Notes: generated from the sequence alone by a model not told the origin. A DNA stretch of 64,000 nt from Kaistella palustris DSM 21579 (GCF_000422265.1 NZ_AULL01000017.1:124001-188000), one strand, 5' to 3'; shown: positions 50,071-59,770, counted from the stretch's first letter. Program-made: numbers and translations.

Positions 50071-53000
50071 ATGGCTTCAAATAAAATAAAATTCAGAAGT
50101 ATTCACGAACTGCAGGATCCGGGCTTAAACGCTAAGCTTGCGCAAATCGAATTTCAGGATGAGATTCCGGTGGATAATACCCAGGTAAAAAAGACAACGG
50201 GTGAAGCCGGAAGTTCCCGCAGGGATTTCCTGAAGTTACTGGGATTCTCTACAGCTGCGGTTACACTTGCTGCCTGCGAGGCACCCGTTGTTAAAACGAT
50301 TCCTTACGTCGTAAAACCGCATGAGATCATCCCTGGAATTCCCAACTATTATGCATCAACTTATTTTGATGGTTTCGACTTTGCAAGTGTATTAGTTAAA
50401 ACCAGAGAGGGCAGACCAATTAAAATTGAACCCAATCCGCTTGCCGGAGACTTTGGTAAAACTAATGCCAGAGCACAGGCTTCAGTACTTTCTCTGTATG
50501 ATAACGATAAAGTAAAGCAGCCGAAACTTAACGGGAAAGATGAAACTTTCGATAAGGTTGATGATTTCGTGATCAAAGGCATTAACGATGCCCAGAATTT
50601 TGGTAAGAAAATCGTGGTGCTGTCGCATTCATTTGCCTCACCAACCTTTAAAAAATTATTTGGAGATTTCAAGACAAAATATCCGACCGCAGAACTTGTA
50701 ACGTATGATGCCGTTCCTTGTGCAGCAGCTTTAGATGCAGCTCAGGAAGTTTTTGGGCAGCGCGCCTTGCCGGTTTATGACCTTGCAAATACACAGCTCG
50801 TGGTTTCCTTCCAGGCAGATTTCCTGGGTGATTTTAATGGTGCTTCGCTCGAAACATCTTATGCCGCAGCCAGAAAACCAGGACCTGATATGTTAAGGCA
50901 TATCCAGATCGAATCCAATATGTCGCTGACCGGGGCTAATGCTGATACAAGAGTGCAGTTGAAGCCAAGCGCAGTGAATAAGGTTTTGGTCGAAGTTTAC
51001 AACGGATTAAATGGTGGCGCAACCAGCAAGGAGGCGGGCGCTATTGTAAAAGAACTTCAGGCAAAAGGCAGCAAAGCCGTTGTTTTTGCAGAAGGGTCTA
51101 AAGGTGCGCATGTTTTGGCACACCTAATCAATCAGAAATTAGCCTCAAATGCCTTTACAGGAAAAGCAAACTTCCTGAAAGAGTTTGATGGCGCACGATA
51201 TCAGGAATTCCTGGGTTGGATGAATTCCGGGCAGGTTGGCGTTTTGATCGCTAACAATGTGAACCCGATCTATTCCAGCAACAAAGGGGAAGCCTTCCGC
51301 AAAGCTTTGGAGAAAGTGACCTGCGTGGTGGCAGTTTCCGACAAGAAAAACGAAATGTACAAAGCGGCGAAAGCTGTAATTCCGGTGGCCAACTGGCTGG
51401 AATCGTGGGGCGATATGACTCCGCAAACCGGAATGTACACGCTGATGCAGCCGACGATCCAAAAGATCTACAAATCAAGACAGCTTGAAGATTCATTGCT
51501 AGTCTGGATGAATGGCAAAAATGATCCTGCGAATAACTATTACGATTATTTGAAAGCCAATGCAGCCACATTGACCGGTGGAACACCTTTCAATAAAGCC
51601 CTTTACAACGGGGTGGTTTCCGGAGGAAATACAGCTACACTGTCTTACGCCGGCGGAAACGCACAACAGGCCGTGACCGAACTTGGTAATTTCAAAGGAT
51701 CCGATCTGGAATTGGTATTGTTTACCAATACTGCAATCGGTGACGGGACACAGGCAAATAATCCATGGCTGCAGGAATTACCGGATCCCATTACAAGACT
51801 TACCTGGGACAATTATCTTACAGTTTCGCCAAAAGATGCTGAAAAATTAGGTCTTGAGAACGATCTCAACGGAAGAATGCAGTTGGGAGGTTCTATTGTA
51901 AATGTTACGGTGAACGGGGTTACTTTAAAAGAAGTGCCTGTATATATTCAGCCGGGACAGGCAGAAGGTTCTGTAGGTCTTGCGCTCGGTTACGGTAAAA
52001 AAGATTCCGGAAAAGTAGCAGCTACAGGTATCAATGCATATCCTCTGTTTGACGGGATCAATTTGGCGGTAGCCAACGTGAAAGTTGAAAAAACCGGTGG
52101 TGATCACGAGTTTGCGGGAATTCAGCTTCAGAACACTTTAATGGGCCGTTACGAGATTGCCCGTGAAGTTCCACTGGATACTTTCCTTAACGTAAAATTT
52201 GATGATGAGAAATTAGGTTGGAATAAACCTTTGGAATATCATACCCTGGGAGGTGCGATGCCTGCTGGGAAAATAGACCTTTGGGATGCTTTTGATGATA
52301 CCGATGGTCCACACTTCAACCTTTCTGTTGACCTGAACTCATGTACCGGTTGCGGTGCCTGTGTAATCGCGTGTCAGGCAGAAAACAACGTTCCTGTTGT
52401 AGGTAAAGCGGAAGTTAGAATGTCCAGAGATATGTTCTGGCTGCGTATTGACCGTTACTACACCTCGGAAATGCCGGAGGAGTATGACAAGGACAGAGAT
52501 GGTAAACTATCTCAGGAAGAAGCTGTTGCAGGCGGCCTGAATGTTCCGTCAATGTACGATATCCTCATTAAGCCAAATGCGAGTCCGGATGTGATCTTCC
52601 AGCCGGTGATGTGTCAGCACTGTAACCACGCGCCTTGTGAAACTGTGTGTCCGGTGGCAGCTACATCTCACGGTAAGCAGGGCCAGAACCAAATGGCATA
52701 CAACAGATGTATCGGTACAAGATATTGTGCGAACAACTGCCCGTATAAAGTAAGACGCTTCAACTGGTTCACTTATAATCTTAATGATAAATTCGACTTT
52801 AATCAAAATAATGATTTAGGAAGAATGGTTTTAAATCCTGATGTTGTTGTAAGAACAAGAGGGGTGATGGAGAAATGTTCGCTTTGTATTCAAATGACAC
52901 AGAACACGATTCTGGAAGCTAAGAAAGAAGGCAGAGTTGTAAAAGACGGCGAATTTTCTACAGCTTGTGTGAATGCTTGTTCTACAGGATCACTGAAATT

Positions 53001-53142
53001 TGGTGATATGAATGACAAGAATTCAGAAGTGAGAGCACTTTTCAGCGACAGCAGAAGATATACTTTACTTGAGGAAATTGGTACAAAACCAAACGTTTTC
53101 TATCATACGAAAGTGCGGAACAGAAAAGAAAATAATGTTTAA
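50071..53142 (+). CDS. actB: Alternative complex III subunit ActB, iron-sulphur protein
   Basis: A 1023-residue fusion typical of ActB: an N-terminal Tat-type signal (SRRDFLKLLGFSTAAVTLAA, Cys following as a likely lipidation site), a molybdopterin-oxidoreductase-like domain without visible metal ligands, and a C-terminal ferredoxin-like domain with CTGCGACVIAC, CQHCNHAPCETVCP, CIGTRYCANNCP and KCSLC, enough for three [4Fe-4S] and one [3Fe-4S] clusters. Residues 806-817 (DKDRDGKLSQEE) match an EF-hand loop. The start is ATG 50071, 21 bases after actA. Confidence 0.95.
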   Translation: MASNKIKFRSIHELQDPGLNAKLAQIEFQDEIPVDNTQVKKTTGEAGSSRRDFLKLLGFSTAAVTLAACEAPVVKTIPYVVKPHEIIPGIPNYYASTYFDGFDFASVLVKTREGRPIKIEPNPLAGDFGKTNARAQASVLSLYDNDKVKQPKLNGKDETFDKVDDFVIKGINDAQNFGKKIVVLSHSFASPTFKKLFGDFKTKYPTAELVTYDAVPCAAALDAAQEVFGQRALPVYDLANTQLVVSFQADFLGDFNGASLETSYAAARKPGPDMLRHIQIESNMSLTGANADTRVQLKPSAVNKVLVEVYNGLNGGATSKEAGAIVKELQAKGSKAVVFAEGSKGAHVLAHLINQKLASNAFTGKANFLKEFDGARYQEFLGWMNSGQVGVLIANNVNPIYSSNKGEAFRKALEKVTCVVAVSDKKNEMYKAAKAVIPVANWLESWGDMTPQTGMYTLMQPTIQKIYKSRQLEDSLLVWMNGKNDPANNYYDYLKANAATLTGGTPFNKALYNGVVSGGNTATLSYAGGNAQQAVTELGNFKGSDLELVLFTNTAIGDGTQANNPWLQELPDPITRLTWDNYLTVSPKDAEKLGLENDLNGRMQLGGSIVNVTVNGVTLKEVPVYIQPGQAEGSVGLALGYGKKDSGKVAATGINAYPLFDGINLAVANVKVEKTGGDHEFAGIQLQNTLMGRYEIAREVPLDTFLNVKFDDEKLGWNKPLEYHTLGGAMPAGKIDLWDAFDDTDGPHFNLSVDLNSCTGCGACVIACQAENNVPVVGKAEVRMSRDMFWLRIDRYYTSEMPEEYDKDRDGKLSQEEAVAGGLNVPSMYDILIKPNASPDVIFQPVMCQHCNHAPCETVCPVAATSHGKQGQNQMAYNRCIGTRYCANNCPYKVRRFNWFTYNLNDKFDFNQNNDLGRMVLNPDVVVRTRGVMEKCSLCIQMTQNTILEAKKEGRVVKDGEFSTACVNACSTGSLKFGDMNDKNSEVRALFSDSRRYTLLEEIGTKPNVFYHTKVRNRKENNV

Positions 53143-53160
53143 ATAATAAATAGGTAAAAA

Positions 53161-54558
53161 ATGTCAGGACATTACGAAGCTCCGATTAGGACACCTTTAA
53201 TAATTGGTCATAAGACTTATCACGATATTTCAAATGATATCGCAAGACCTATTGAGGAACGGGCAGGGAAATTATGGTGGGTAGCCTTTTGGATAGCATT
53301 GGCATTATTCATTTATGGATTCGGCTGTATTGCATACACCATCGGAACCGGTATCGGTGCCTGGGGACTCAACAGAACCAACAACTGGGGCTGGGATATT
53401 ACCAACTTTGTTTGGTGGGTGGGTATCGGTCACGCCGGAACACTGATCTCTGCGGTACTCTTGTTATTTAGACAAAGATGGAGAATGTCTGTAAACCGTT
53501 CCGCCGAAGCCATGACGATCTTTGCGGTAGTTCAGGCAGCTATTTTCCCTGTAATCCACATGGGTAGAGTTTGGGTAGGATACTGGGTTTTCCCTTTACC
53601 AAACCAGTTCGGTTCACTTTGGACAAACTTTAACTCACCGTTGCTTTGGGACGTATTTGCGATTTCAACTTATTTCTCCGTTTCCAGTGTATTCTGGTTT
53701 ATGGGATTGATTCCGGATTTTGCAATGATCCGCGACCGCGCAAAAACGCCTTGGACAAAAAGAATTTATACCTTCCTTTCTTTCGGTTGGGGTGGTAAGG
53801 CAAAACACTGGCAACGTTTCGAAGAATTATCTTTGGTATTAGCAGGTTTGGCTACACCACTTGTATTCTCGGTGCACACCACGGTATCCTTTGACTTTGC
53901 CACGTCGGTGATCAAAGGGTGGCACTCTACGATCTATCCGCCATACTTTGTGGCAGGAGCGATCTTCTCAGGATTTGCAATGGTACAAACGCTTCTTTTG
54001 GTTGCCAGAAAAGTATGTCATTTAGAAGATTATATTACCATGTATCATATCGAGATCATGAATATCGTAATTATCGTGACCGGTGGTATGGTAACTGTAG
54101 CTTATGCAACAGAATATTTCATCGGTTGGTATTCCGGCTCAAGATTCGAGGATTTCACCTACCTTTCACCAGGTGCTGCAACCGGTCCTTACTGGTGGGC
54201 ATTCTGGGCGCTGATCACATGTAACCTTATTATTCCAGCCCTGTTCTGGTTCAAGAAAATAAGAACAAATATTGTTGCTACCTTTATTATCGCTTTGGTG
54301 ATTAATATCGGGATGTGGTTTGAGCGGTTCGATATCATCGTGATCAATATTTCCCGCGATTATCTGCCAAGTTCATGGACCATGTTCGTGCCTACCATTA
54401 TTGATGTGGGTGTGTTCCTTGGAACTATTGGATTTTTTGGAGTACTGTTTTTACTGTATGCAAGAACCTTCCCGGTTATTGCACAGGCAGAACTCAAGAC
54501 TATTTTGAAAATATCAGGTGAAACTTATAAAGCAAAAGAAGAAGATGAGCACCACTAA
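53161..54558 (+). CDS. actC: Alternative complex III subunit ActC (NrfD/PsrC-like)
   Basis: A 465-residue integral membrane protein of the NrfD family with about ten hydrophobic segments. Conserved quinol-site features include GIGHAGTLISAVLLLF near 88-103, VIHMGRVW near 128 and the Arg/His-bearing loops near 240 (VHTTVSFDFA). It binds menaquinol and forms part of the proton pathway in family members. It starts 18 bases after actB and is overlapped by actD. Confidence 0.94.
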   Translation: MSGHYEAPIRTPLIIGHKTYHDISNDIARPIEERAGKLWWVAFWIALALFIYGFGCIAYTIGTGIGAWGLNRTNNWGWDITNFVWWVGIGHAGTLISAVLLLFRQRWRMSVNRSAEAMTIFAVVQAAIFPVIHMGRVWVGYWVFPLPNQFGSLWTNFNSPLLWDVFAISTYFSVSSVFWFMGLIPDFAMIRDRAKTPWTKRIYTFLSFGWGGKAKHWQRFEELSLVLAGLATPLVFSVHTTVSFDFATSVIKGWHSTIYPPYFVAGAIFSGFAMVQTLLLVARKVCHLEDYITMYHIEIMNIVIIVTGGMVTVAYATEYFIGWYSGSRFEDFTYLSPGAATGPYWWAFWALITCNLIIPALFWFKKIRTNIVATFIIALVINIGMWFERFDIIVINISRDYLPSSWTMFVPTIIDVGVFLGTIGFFGVLFLLYARTFPVIAQAELKTILKISGETYKAKEEDEHH

Positions 54559-55066
54559 AAAAGTATTTGGTATTTATGCCGACGATGACGATTTGTTAAA
54601 CGGTGTACACGCTTTTAATGACAAAGGAATTGCGATCAACGAAGTATATACTCCGTTTCCGGTCCATGGTCTGGATAAGGCTTTAGGTTTACGCAAAACC
54701 CGGATCTCCGATGCTGCTTTTATTTATGCAGTATATGGTTTGACCATCGGTATCCTGGTTACGTGGTATACCATGAACCATGACTGGCCACAGAACATTG
54801 GTGGTAAGCCTTCGTTTGACTGGGGACACAATATGCCGGCGTTCGTCGTGCCTATGTTCGAGTTAATGGTTTTCTGTGCAGCCCACATGATGTCGCTTAC
54901 ATTTCTGGCAAGAAACAAGATGTATCCCGGCTGTCCACCACAAAACCCGGATCCCAGAACTACAGATGATAAGTTTATGATGGAGTTTGTTACCGATAAT
55001 TTGGATGCTGTAAAACAGATACTGATCGATACCGGCGTTGAAGAAATAACTGTAAAAGATGCTTAA
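54545..55066 (+). CDS. actD: Alternative complex III subunit ActD (DUF3341)
   Basis: A 173-residue protein starting at ATG 54545 (MSTTKKVFGIYADDDD), inside the last codons of actC (14-base overlap), so translation is probably coupled. A cytoplasmic alpha/beta domain (LLNGVHAFNDKGIAINEVYTPFPVHG) precedes two membrane segments (about 55-78 and 98-120), then a short C-terminal part (DPRTTDDKFMMEF). The DUF3341 pattern is clear. It holds the membrane part of the complex together in known structures. Confidence 0.93.
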   Translation: MSTTKKVFGIYADDDDLLNGVHAFNDKGIAINEVYTPFPVHGLDKALGLRKTRISDAAFIYAVYGLTIGILVTWYTMNHDWPQNIGGKPSFDWGHNMPAFVVPMFELMVFCAAHMMSLTFLARNKMYPGCPPQNPDPRTTDDKFMMEFVTDNLDAVKQILIDTGVEEITVKDA

Positions 55067-55067
55067 A

Positions 55068-55781
55068 ATGAAAGATAATATTATAAAAATTACCGCAGTT
55101 TTAGGGTTTGCAGCATTTTCCCTGAGTTCTTGCAGCAAAGGAAATCCACCTTTGGTTTATTTTCCGGATATGTATTTCCCTGTGGCTTACGATCCATTGA
55201 TGAAAGCTGAAGATGCATACAGTAACCACGACAATCAAATACCTGCTTTTGTTAAACTCAACGGTGCCACAGGATTAGGTCCGGTGAACGGTACTGTATC
55301 ACAGAATAAAGACGGTATTGCAGATGAAGCGATGAATTCCGGAATGAAACCTGATCAGTATAATGCTGGTTACGACGAATCCAAACTTATCGTAAATTCC
55401 CCACTTGCCGCTGCGAATGAGAAAAAAGATATCGAACACGGTAAAAAAGTTTTTAACCAAACCTGCGCTGCCTGCCACGGAACAGCGGGCGACGGTCAGG
55501 GACCAATCGTTGTAAGCGGCGCTTATGCGGGAGTTCCTAACTACAAAGACAGAGATATTACCATTGGTTCTGTACACTATGTAATTACACACGGACGAAA
55601 CTCAATGGGGTCCTACGCTGGTCAACTTACGCCTGGTGACAGATGGAGAGTTGCACTTTATGTAATGAGCGCATTCAAAGGTGGTACTGTTCCGGCCGCA
55701 GCAACCCCGGCAACAGCAACGCCCGCAGATTCTACCGCAAGTACCGCTGTAGCAAGTGTATCGACGAGTCCTAAAAAATAA
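55068..55781 (+). CDS. actE: Alternative complex III subunit ActE, monohaem cytochrome c
   Basis: A 237-residue lipoprotein: lipobox SLSSCSKG near residue 24, a conserved DMYFPVAYDPLMKAEDAY segment, then a class I cytochrome c domain with one CxxCH (CAACH) near 133, GDGQGPIV and the haem-ligand Met in NSMGSYAGQLTPGDRW. A low-complexity Ala/Thr/Pro tail (about 30 residues) ends the protein. ATG 55068 is preferred; ATG 55059 is possible and overlaps actD by eight bases. It passes electrons from ActA/B to soluble carriers in the family model. Confidence 0.93.
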   Translation: MKDNIIKITAVLGFAAFSLSSCSKGNPPLVYFPDMYFPVAYDPLMKAEDAYSNHDNQIPAFVKLNGATGLGPVNGTVSQNKDGIADEAMNSGMKPDQYNAGYDESKLIVNSPLAAANEKKDIEHGKKVFNQTCAACHGTAGDGQGPIVVSGAYAGVPNYKDRDITIGSVHYVITHGRNSMGSYAGQLTPGDRWRVALYVMSAFKGGTVPAAATPATATPADSTASTAVASVSTSPKK

Positions 55782-55794
55782 AAAGAAATAAAAA

Positions 55795-57126
55795 ATGTAT
55801 AGTTTTTCACCTAAATTAAGATTATATTCAATCATATTTATCGTTTTGGGATTGGTTCTTTTTGGAGCTGGCTACTTTATGAATCACGGAATCGATGATG
55901 CCCGGATTGAACATATGATGGAGTCGGTACATGCAGGCGGAAATCACGCGCCTTCAAACTCCAGCGAGTTGGTAGGACCGCAGGATCACGCCGCTCACTT
56001 AGAGCATGCCAAAATGCAGGTACATAATCAGCCTTTGGCAACCCTTCATACGATTTCCGTATTTTTATTTGCTTTGAGCTGCTGTGCATTATTTTTCTAC
56101 AGTATTCAAAACGCATCCCACGCCGGCTGGTCTATCATCATTTTAAGAGTGATGGAAGCTGTGGCCTCCTTTATTCCGTGGGCCGGTGGAATGATCATTA
56201 TTCTTACCGTATTAAATGTGACCCATCAGGGACACCTTTTCCACTGGATGGATCCCGAACTTACAACACCCGGCAACGCTAACTTTGATCCCATCCTTTT
56301 CGAAAAGAAACGATTTTTAAATATTCCTTTCTACGTTTTCAGAACACTCGTATACGTGTTGGGAGCTTCTTTCTTCGCCTGGAAACTTAAATCATTATCC
56401 AGGAAAGTTGACGAAACGAAGAGTAGAGAAGTTTACGCAAAATACTACAGCTGGAGTGTAGGTTATATTGCCTTTTTCGGTTTTTGTTCCGCAGCATGGG
56501 CTTGGGACTGGTTGATGTCTATCGATCCGCACTGGTACTCTACCATGTATATCTGGTATGCGATGGTAAGTACTTTAGCTGCTTCGATTGCAGCGATTAT
56601 GCTCATTAGCGTTTACTTGAAGAAAAAGGGCTTTCTCCCTCAGTTCAATGACAACCACCTGCACGATCTTGGAGTGTTTTTATTCGCTTCGACTATGCTC
56701 TGGACATACACCTGGTTTGCACAGTTTATGTTATACTGGTATGCAAACGTGCCGGAAGAAGTAAACTATTTCTTCGGTCGCTTTGAATATTACGGTTGGG
56801 TTTTCTGGATCATACTTCTGCTGAACTTCCTTATTCCTTTAACGGTTATGGTAAGTTCAAGTATCAAAAGAAACTATACAGTAATGTGTACAATGGCAGT
56901 TGTGATACTGATAGGACAGTGGTTTGTTTACTATAATATGGTAATGCCGGGTACGGTTGGGCCATACTGGGAAACTCCGGAAGTGCTGCTTCTTACGGTA
57001 GGTTCTGTTTTATTTGGCGTTGGGTCATTCCTCCTGGTTGTACTCACCGCTCTCTCCAAACTGAAACTAATTCCTGTGGGGAATCCATTCCTTCACGAAT
57101 CAAAAATATACGAGTATCCTTTCTAA
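55795..57126 (+). CDS. actF: Alternative complex III subunit ActF
   Basis: A 443-residue membrane protein with about ten hydrophobic segments. Features shared with ActF/ActC proteins include GWSIIILRVMEAVASFIPWAGG and the WAWDWLMSIDPHWYSTMYIWY block near 240. It starts 13 bases after actE and is the last gene before a terminator, so the operon here ends without cytochrome oxidase genes. Proton movement through this subunit is proposed from structures of related complexes. Confidence 0.94.
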   Translation: MYSFSPKLRLYSIIFIVLGLVLFGAGYFMNHGIDDARIEHMMESVHAGGNHAPSNSSELVGPQDHAAHLEHAKMQVHNQPLATLHTISVFLFALSCCALFFYSIQNASHAGWSIIILRVMEAVASFIPWAGGMIIILTVLNVTHQGHLFHWMDPELTTPGNANFDPILFEKKRFLNIPFYVFRTLVYVLGASFFAWKLKSLSRKVDETKSREVYAKYYSWSVGYIAFFGFCSAAWAWDWLMSIDPHWYSTMYIWYAMVSTLAASIAAIMLISVYLKKKGFLPQFNDNHLHDLGVFLFASTMLWTYTWFAQFMLYWYANVPEEVNYFFGRFEYYGWVFWIILLLNFLIPLTVMVSSSIKRNYTVMCTMAVVILIGQWFVYYNMVMPGTVGPYWETPEVLLLTVGSVLFGVGSFLLVVLTALSKLKLIPVGNPFLHESKIYEYPF

Positions 57127-57152
57127 ACGACCGTATATTCTTTTATATCCAG

Positions 57153-57177
57153 ATCCCGGCGTATGTCGGGATTTTTG
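57153..57177 (+). terminator. Rho-independent terminator of the act operon
   Basis: ATCCCG at 57153-57158 pairs with CGGGAT at 57167-57172, followed by five Ts. It is immediately followed by a -7-like element. Confidence 0.7.
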
Positions 57178-57178
57178 T

Positions 57179-57186
57179 TAAATTTG
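57179..57186 (+). promoter_or_regulatory. Promoter -7 element after the act operon
   Basis: TAAATTTG matches TAnnTTTG and lies 16 bases before the lipoprotein ATG, touching the terminator. No TTG at the expected spacing. Confidence 0.35.
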
Positions 57187-57202
57187 TATAAACCTCCTGA
57201 TT

Positions 57203-58366
57203 ATGAAACGACTTCTGTTGCTATTTCTTCTGGGCTTTCTTGTGATCTCCTGCCGGAAAGATAAGGTAGATGCCACCACAACCAAGAGCTTGCAGTCAAG
57301 TATCAACGATATGGCCGCAGGTCTCAGCACGCTTCAACAGGTAAAGTTTAATGAGGCACTGTATATCTTAAAGACTTTCGCAGTAGAAGGTGAGGGTGAT
57401 TACAGTGAATTAAAGGCTTTGGGCAAACTTATCAATGGAATGAAAGTTCCGCAGATTTTCGCCCTTGCAGATCAGACCGCCCAAAAGAATGGTATTGAGT
57501 GGTCAAGTACCGGTCCGCCTTCCTTGGGAGAAATGAATATCTTTGGTCGCGATCTCGCTACGGAATCTGATCCCAATGATATTTCGGCCAGTTCATTGGC
57601 ACTCACCACAACGCCGGTCGCTGTCGACAGTGTGCTGGGTCCCAAATCTTTGCAGATCGTTCCGCGTCTGCTTGATGCTGGCGGAAAGCCTATCGATTTT
57701 TCAGGTGCTGCTTTGGAGGCTGTACTCGAAGTTTTCAGCAATGGAAACCGGATCCTGACTTCGAAAAATTTAATGCAGAACAATAACTTCAAAGGCTTCA
57801 GTCTGCGATTTGCGTCATTGCCAGCACAAAAAATTACAGATAACAGGATTGATATCACTGTATCGGTAAAAACTACCAAGAAAACTTTTAAAATGTCGAA
57901 GATCGGCGTTCCTGTTAATCCAAAAGGTCTTTTGATGCCCGCCGGAAATCCTACTGATAATCCCGCAGAAACTGTTCCGGTTACACCGGATATGGATGCC
58001 GACCTCTCAGTTCCCGATGTAGCAGCAGCACCCACACAGCCCGTGGCCAGCGGAGACCCCAAAAATACGGTAACAAAATTCCTGAATAATCTGAACGCCC
58101 AGAATCTGAAAGGCGCCTACGATACTGCAGATAACCAGAATTGGGGTTCCTATGAGACTTTCTCTAATCCCACATCCGGATTTGGTGCAGTAAAGAATGT
58201 GACTGTTAAAAACCTGACTACAAGCTCTGCTACCGCAACCGCTGCCAGCGTAAATGCCACCTATGATGTCACCGACAAGTCCGGAAAAACCACCGCACTG
58301 CAGGTTACATTCGGGCTTAAGAATGTAAACGGACAATGGAAAATATCCAGTTACAAAATCAATTAA
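57203..58366 (+). CDS. Secreted lipoprotein with C-terminal SnoaL/NTF2-like region
   Basis: A 387-residue lipoprotein (lipobox FLVISC, Cys near residue 17). The N-terminal third (SLQSSINDMAAGLSTLQQVKF; FNEALYILKTFAVEG) resembles the DUF6694-type helical region, a Pro/Thr-rich linker follows, and the last 90 residues (NTVTKFLNNLNAQNLKGAYDT; VNGQWKISSYKIN) have the pattern of small NTF2-like domains such as DUF4878. No catalytic residues can be named. apt starts six bases after its stop. Confidence 0.7.
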   Translation: MKRLLLLFLLGFLVISCRKDKVDATTTKSLQSSINDMAAGLSTLQQVKFNEALYILKTFAVEGEGDYSELKALGKLINGMKVPQIFALADQTAQKNGIEWSSTGPPSLGEMNIFGRDLATESDPNDISASSLALTTTPVAVDSVLGPKSLQIVPRLLDAGGKPIDFSGAALEAVLEVFSNGNRILTSKNLMQNNNFKGFSLRFASLPAQKITDNRIDITVSVKTTKKTFKMSKIGVPVNPKGLLMPAGNPTDNPAETVPVTPDMDADLSVPDVAAAPTQPVASGDPKNTVTKFLNNLNAQNLKGAYDTADNQNWGSYETFSNPTSGFGAVKNVTVKNLTTSSATATAASVNATYDVTDKSGKTTALQVTFGLKNVNGQWKISSYKIN

Positions 58367-58371
58367 AAGTA

Positions 58372-58908
58372 ATGACAAACCCAGACCTGCTCGTTAAACT
58401 GCAGAATACCATTCAGAACGTGCCGGATTTCCCACAACCCGGAATCCAGTTCAAAGATATCACACCTATTTTCCTTAACCCAAAACTCTATGAAGAGGTT
58501 ATAAAAGACCTGGCAGATTTCAGTCGCGGTAAAATTGATGCGGTGTGCGGAATAGAAAGCCGCGGATATCTTTTCGGCATTGCCATCGCAGTTGTCCTGG
58601 AGGTTCCTTTTATTCTCATCCGGAAAAAAGGAAAACTGCCGCCTCCTTTCATTGGCGAAAAATACGATCTGGAATACGGCACCGCAGAAATTGAAATGCG
58701 GACCGGCCAGCTGAACACAGGAGCAAGAGTGTTGATCCACGATGATCTTTTGGCAACGGGTGGCACAACCGAAGCTGCAGCAAGGCTGGTTCAGAAACAG
58801 GGCGGGATTGTGGCGCAGTTTAGTTTTCTGATCGGTTTAAAGGATCTTGGCGGTGAAAAAAGACTGGAGCAGTTCGGTGCGCCGGTACATAAAATACTGG
58901 AATATTAA
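58372..58908 (+). CDS. apt: Adenine phosphoribosyltransferase
   Basis: A 178-residue type I phosphoribosyltransferase that makes AMP from adenine and PRPP. Signatures: FPQPGIQFKDITPIF, VCGIESRGYLFGIAIA, FILIRKKGKLP, the PRPP loop VLIHDDLLATGGTTEAA and FLIGLKDLGG. ATG 58372 is chosen; the longer frame from 58336 runs into the preceding lipoprotein. It is close behind that gene and may share its promoter. Confidence 0.96.
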   Translation: MTNPDLLVKLQNTIQNVPDFPQPGIQFKDITPIFLNPKLYEEVIKDLADFSRGKIDAVCGIESRGYLFGIAIAVVLEVPFILIRKKGKLPPPFIGEKYDLEYGTAEIEMRTGQLNTGARVLIHDDLLATGGTTEAAARLVQKQGGIVAQFSFLIGLKDLGGEKRLEQFGAPVHKILEY

Positions 58909-58991
58909 AATCATAACGTACCCGCCGAAATGCAGTTATATTTAATGGCTTTGCGCGCTATTTTCAAGGCAAATGTTTTTTAAAGCTTAAT

Positions 58992-59022
58992 TTTGTAAAT
59001 CGTTCGGAAACAGTTAAATTTG
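58992..59022 (+). promoter_or_regulatory. Promoter of the TPR-like membrane protein gene
   Basis: TTTG at 58992-58995, a 19-base spacer and TAAATTTG at 59015-59022 match the Bacteroidota promoter pattern, 22 bases before the ATG. Confidence 0.7.
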
Positions 59023-59044
59023 CACTTCAATTTTTATTAAAACT

Positions 59045-59755
59045 ATGGCAAAGAATAAATTGCACGCGCGCAGAAAAGAAATGGAAGGAAAGGAAACTGT
59101 AGAGGTTTTCAAAGATCTGGACAGAAGCGCTCTGGATACCGAAAGGTTTGTTGAGAAACACGCAAAAACACTGATCATCGTTTTCGGTGCCCTGGTGCTG
59201 GCAGTTTTAGCATATTTTGCCTACAAACAGTTTTATGTAGCGCCGAGAAATGAGGAGGCAACGCTGAGTTACCTCGCTGCACAGAAAAACCTGGCAGATG
59301 GCAAAGATGATCTGGCTTTAGGCGGTAAAACTGCAGCTAATCCCGGTTATTTAGGAACGTACAAAGATTATTCAGATACCGCTGTCGGAAAACTTTCCGC
59401 ATATAACGCAGGTTTGCTGAAGTTTAAAGAAGGAAAATACCAGGAAGCGTACGATCTTTTAGACGATTTTTCTTCGGATAATAAAGTTTTAATGGCACTG
59501 AAATATGGCGCAATGGCAGATTGCCAGTCCAATCTTAATAAGAATGACGATGCACTTTCACTTCTCGATAAAGCGACTTCAGCTTCCGATGATCCGTATA
59601 CTTCTTACTACTTTACAAGAAAAGCCGGATTGATGTCTTTAGCAATGAAGAAAAATGCAGAAGCAAAGAAATATTTCTCCTCAATCGAAGAAAAATTTGC
59701 GGATTACGACAACGGCATGTCCGATGCTTATATCGAAATGGTAAAATACTATTAA
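59045..59755 (+). CDS. TPR-like membrane-anchored protein (YfgM-type)
   Basis: A 236-residue protein with a cytoplasmic N-terminus (MAKNKLHARRKEMEGKET), one membrane segment at about 41-60 and a helical periplasmic part. Tetratricopeptide-like repeats are visible (GKLSAYNAGLLKFKEGKYQE; MALKYGAMADCQSNLNKNDD; YYFTRKAGLMSLAMKKNAE). The layout matches YfgM/ancillary Sec chaperone proteins of the DUF2133-like group. It starts a short operon with ribH. Confidence 0.82.
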   Translation: MAKNKLHARRKEMEGKETVEVFKDLDRSALDTERFVEKHAKTLIIVFGALVLAVLAYFAYKQFYVAPRNEEATLSYLAAQKNLADGKDDLALGGKTAANPGYLGTYKDYSDTAVGKLSAYNAGLLKFKEGKYQEAYDLLDDFSSDNKVLMALKYGAMADCQSNLNKNDDALSLLDKATSASDDPYTSYYFTRKAGLMSLAMKKNAEAKKYFSSIEEKFADYDNGMSDAYIEMVKYY

Positions 59756-59770
59756 TTAAAAAAATATAAA

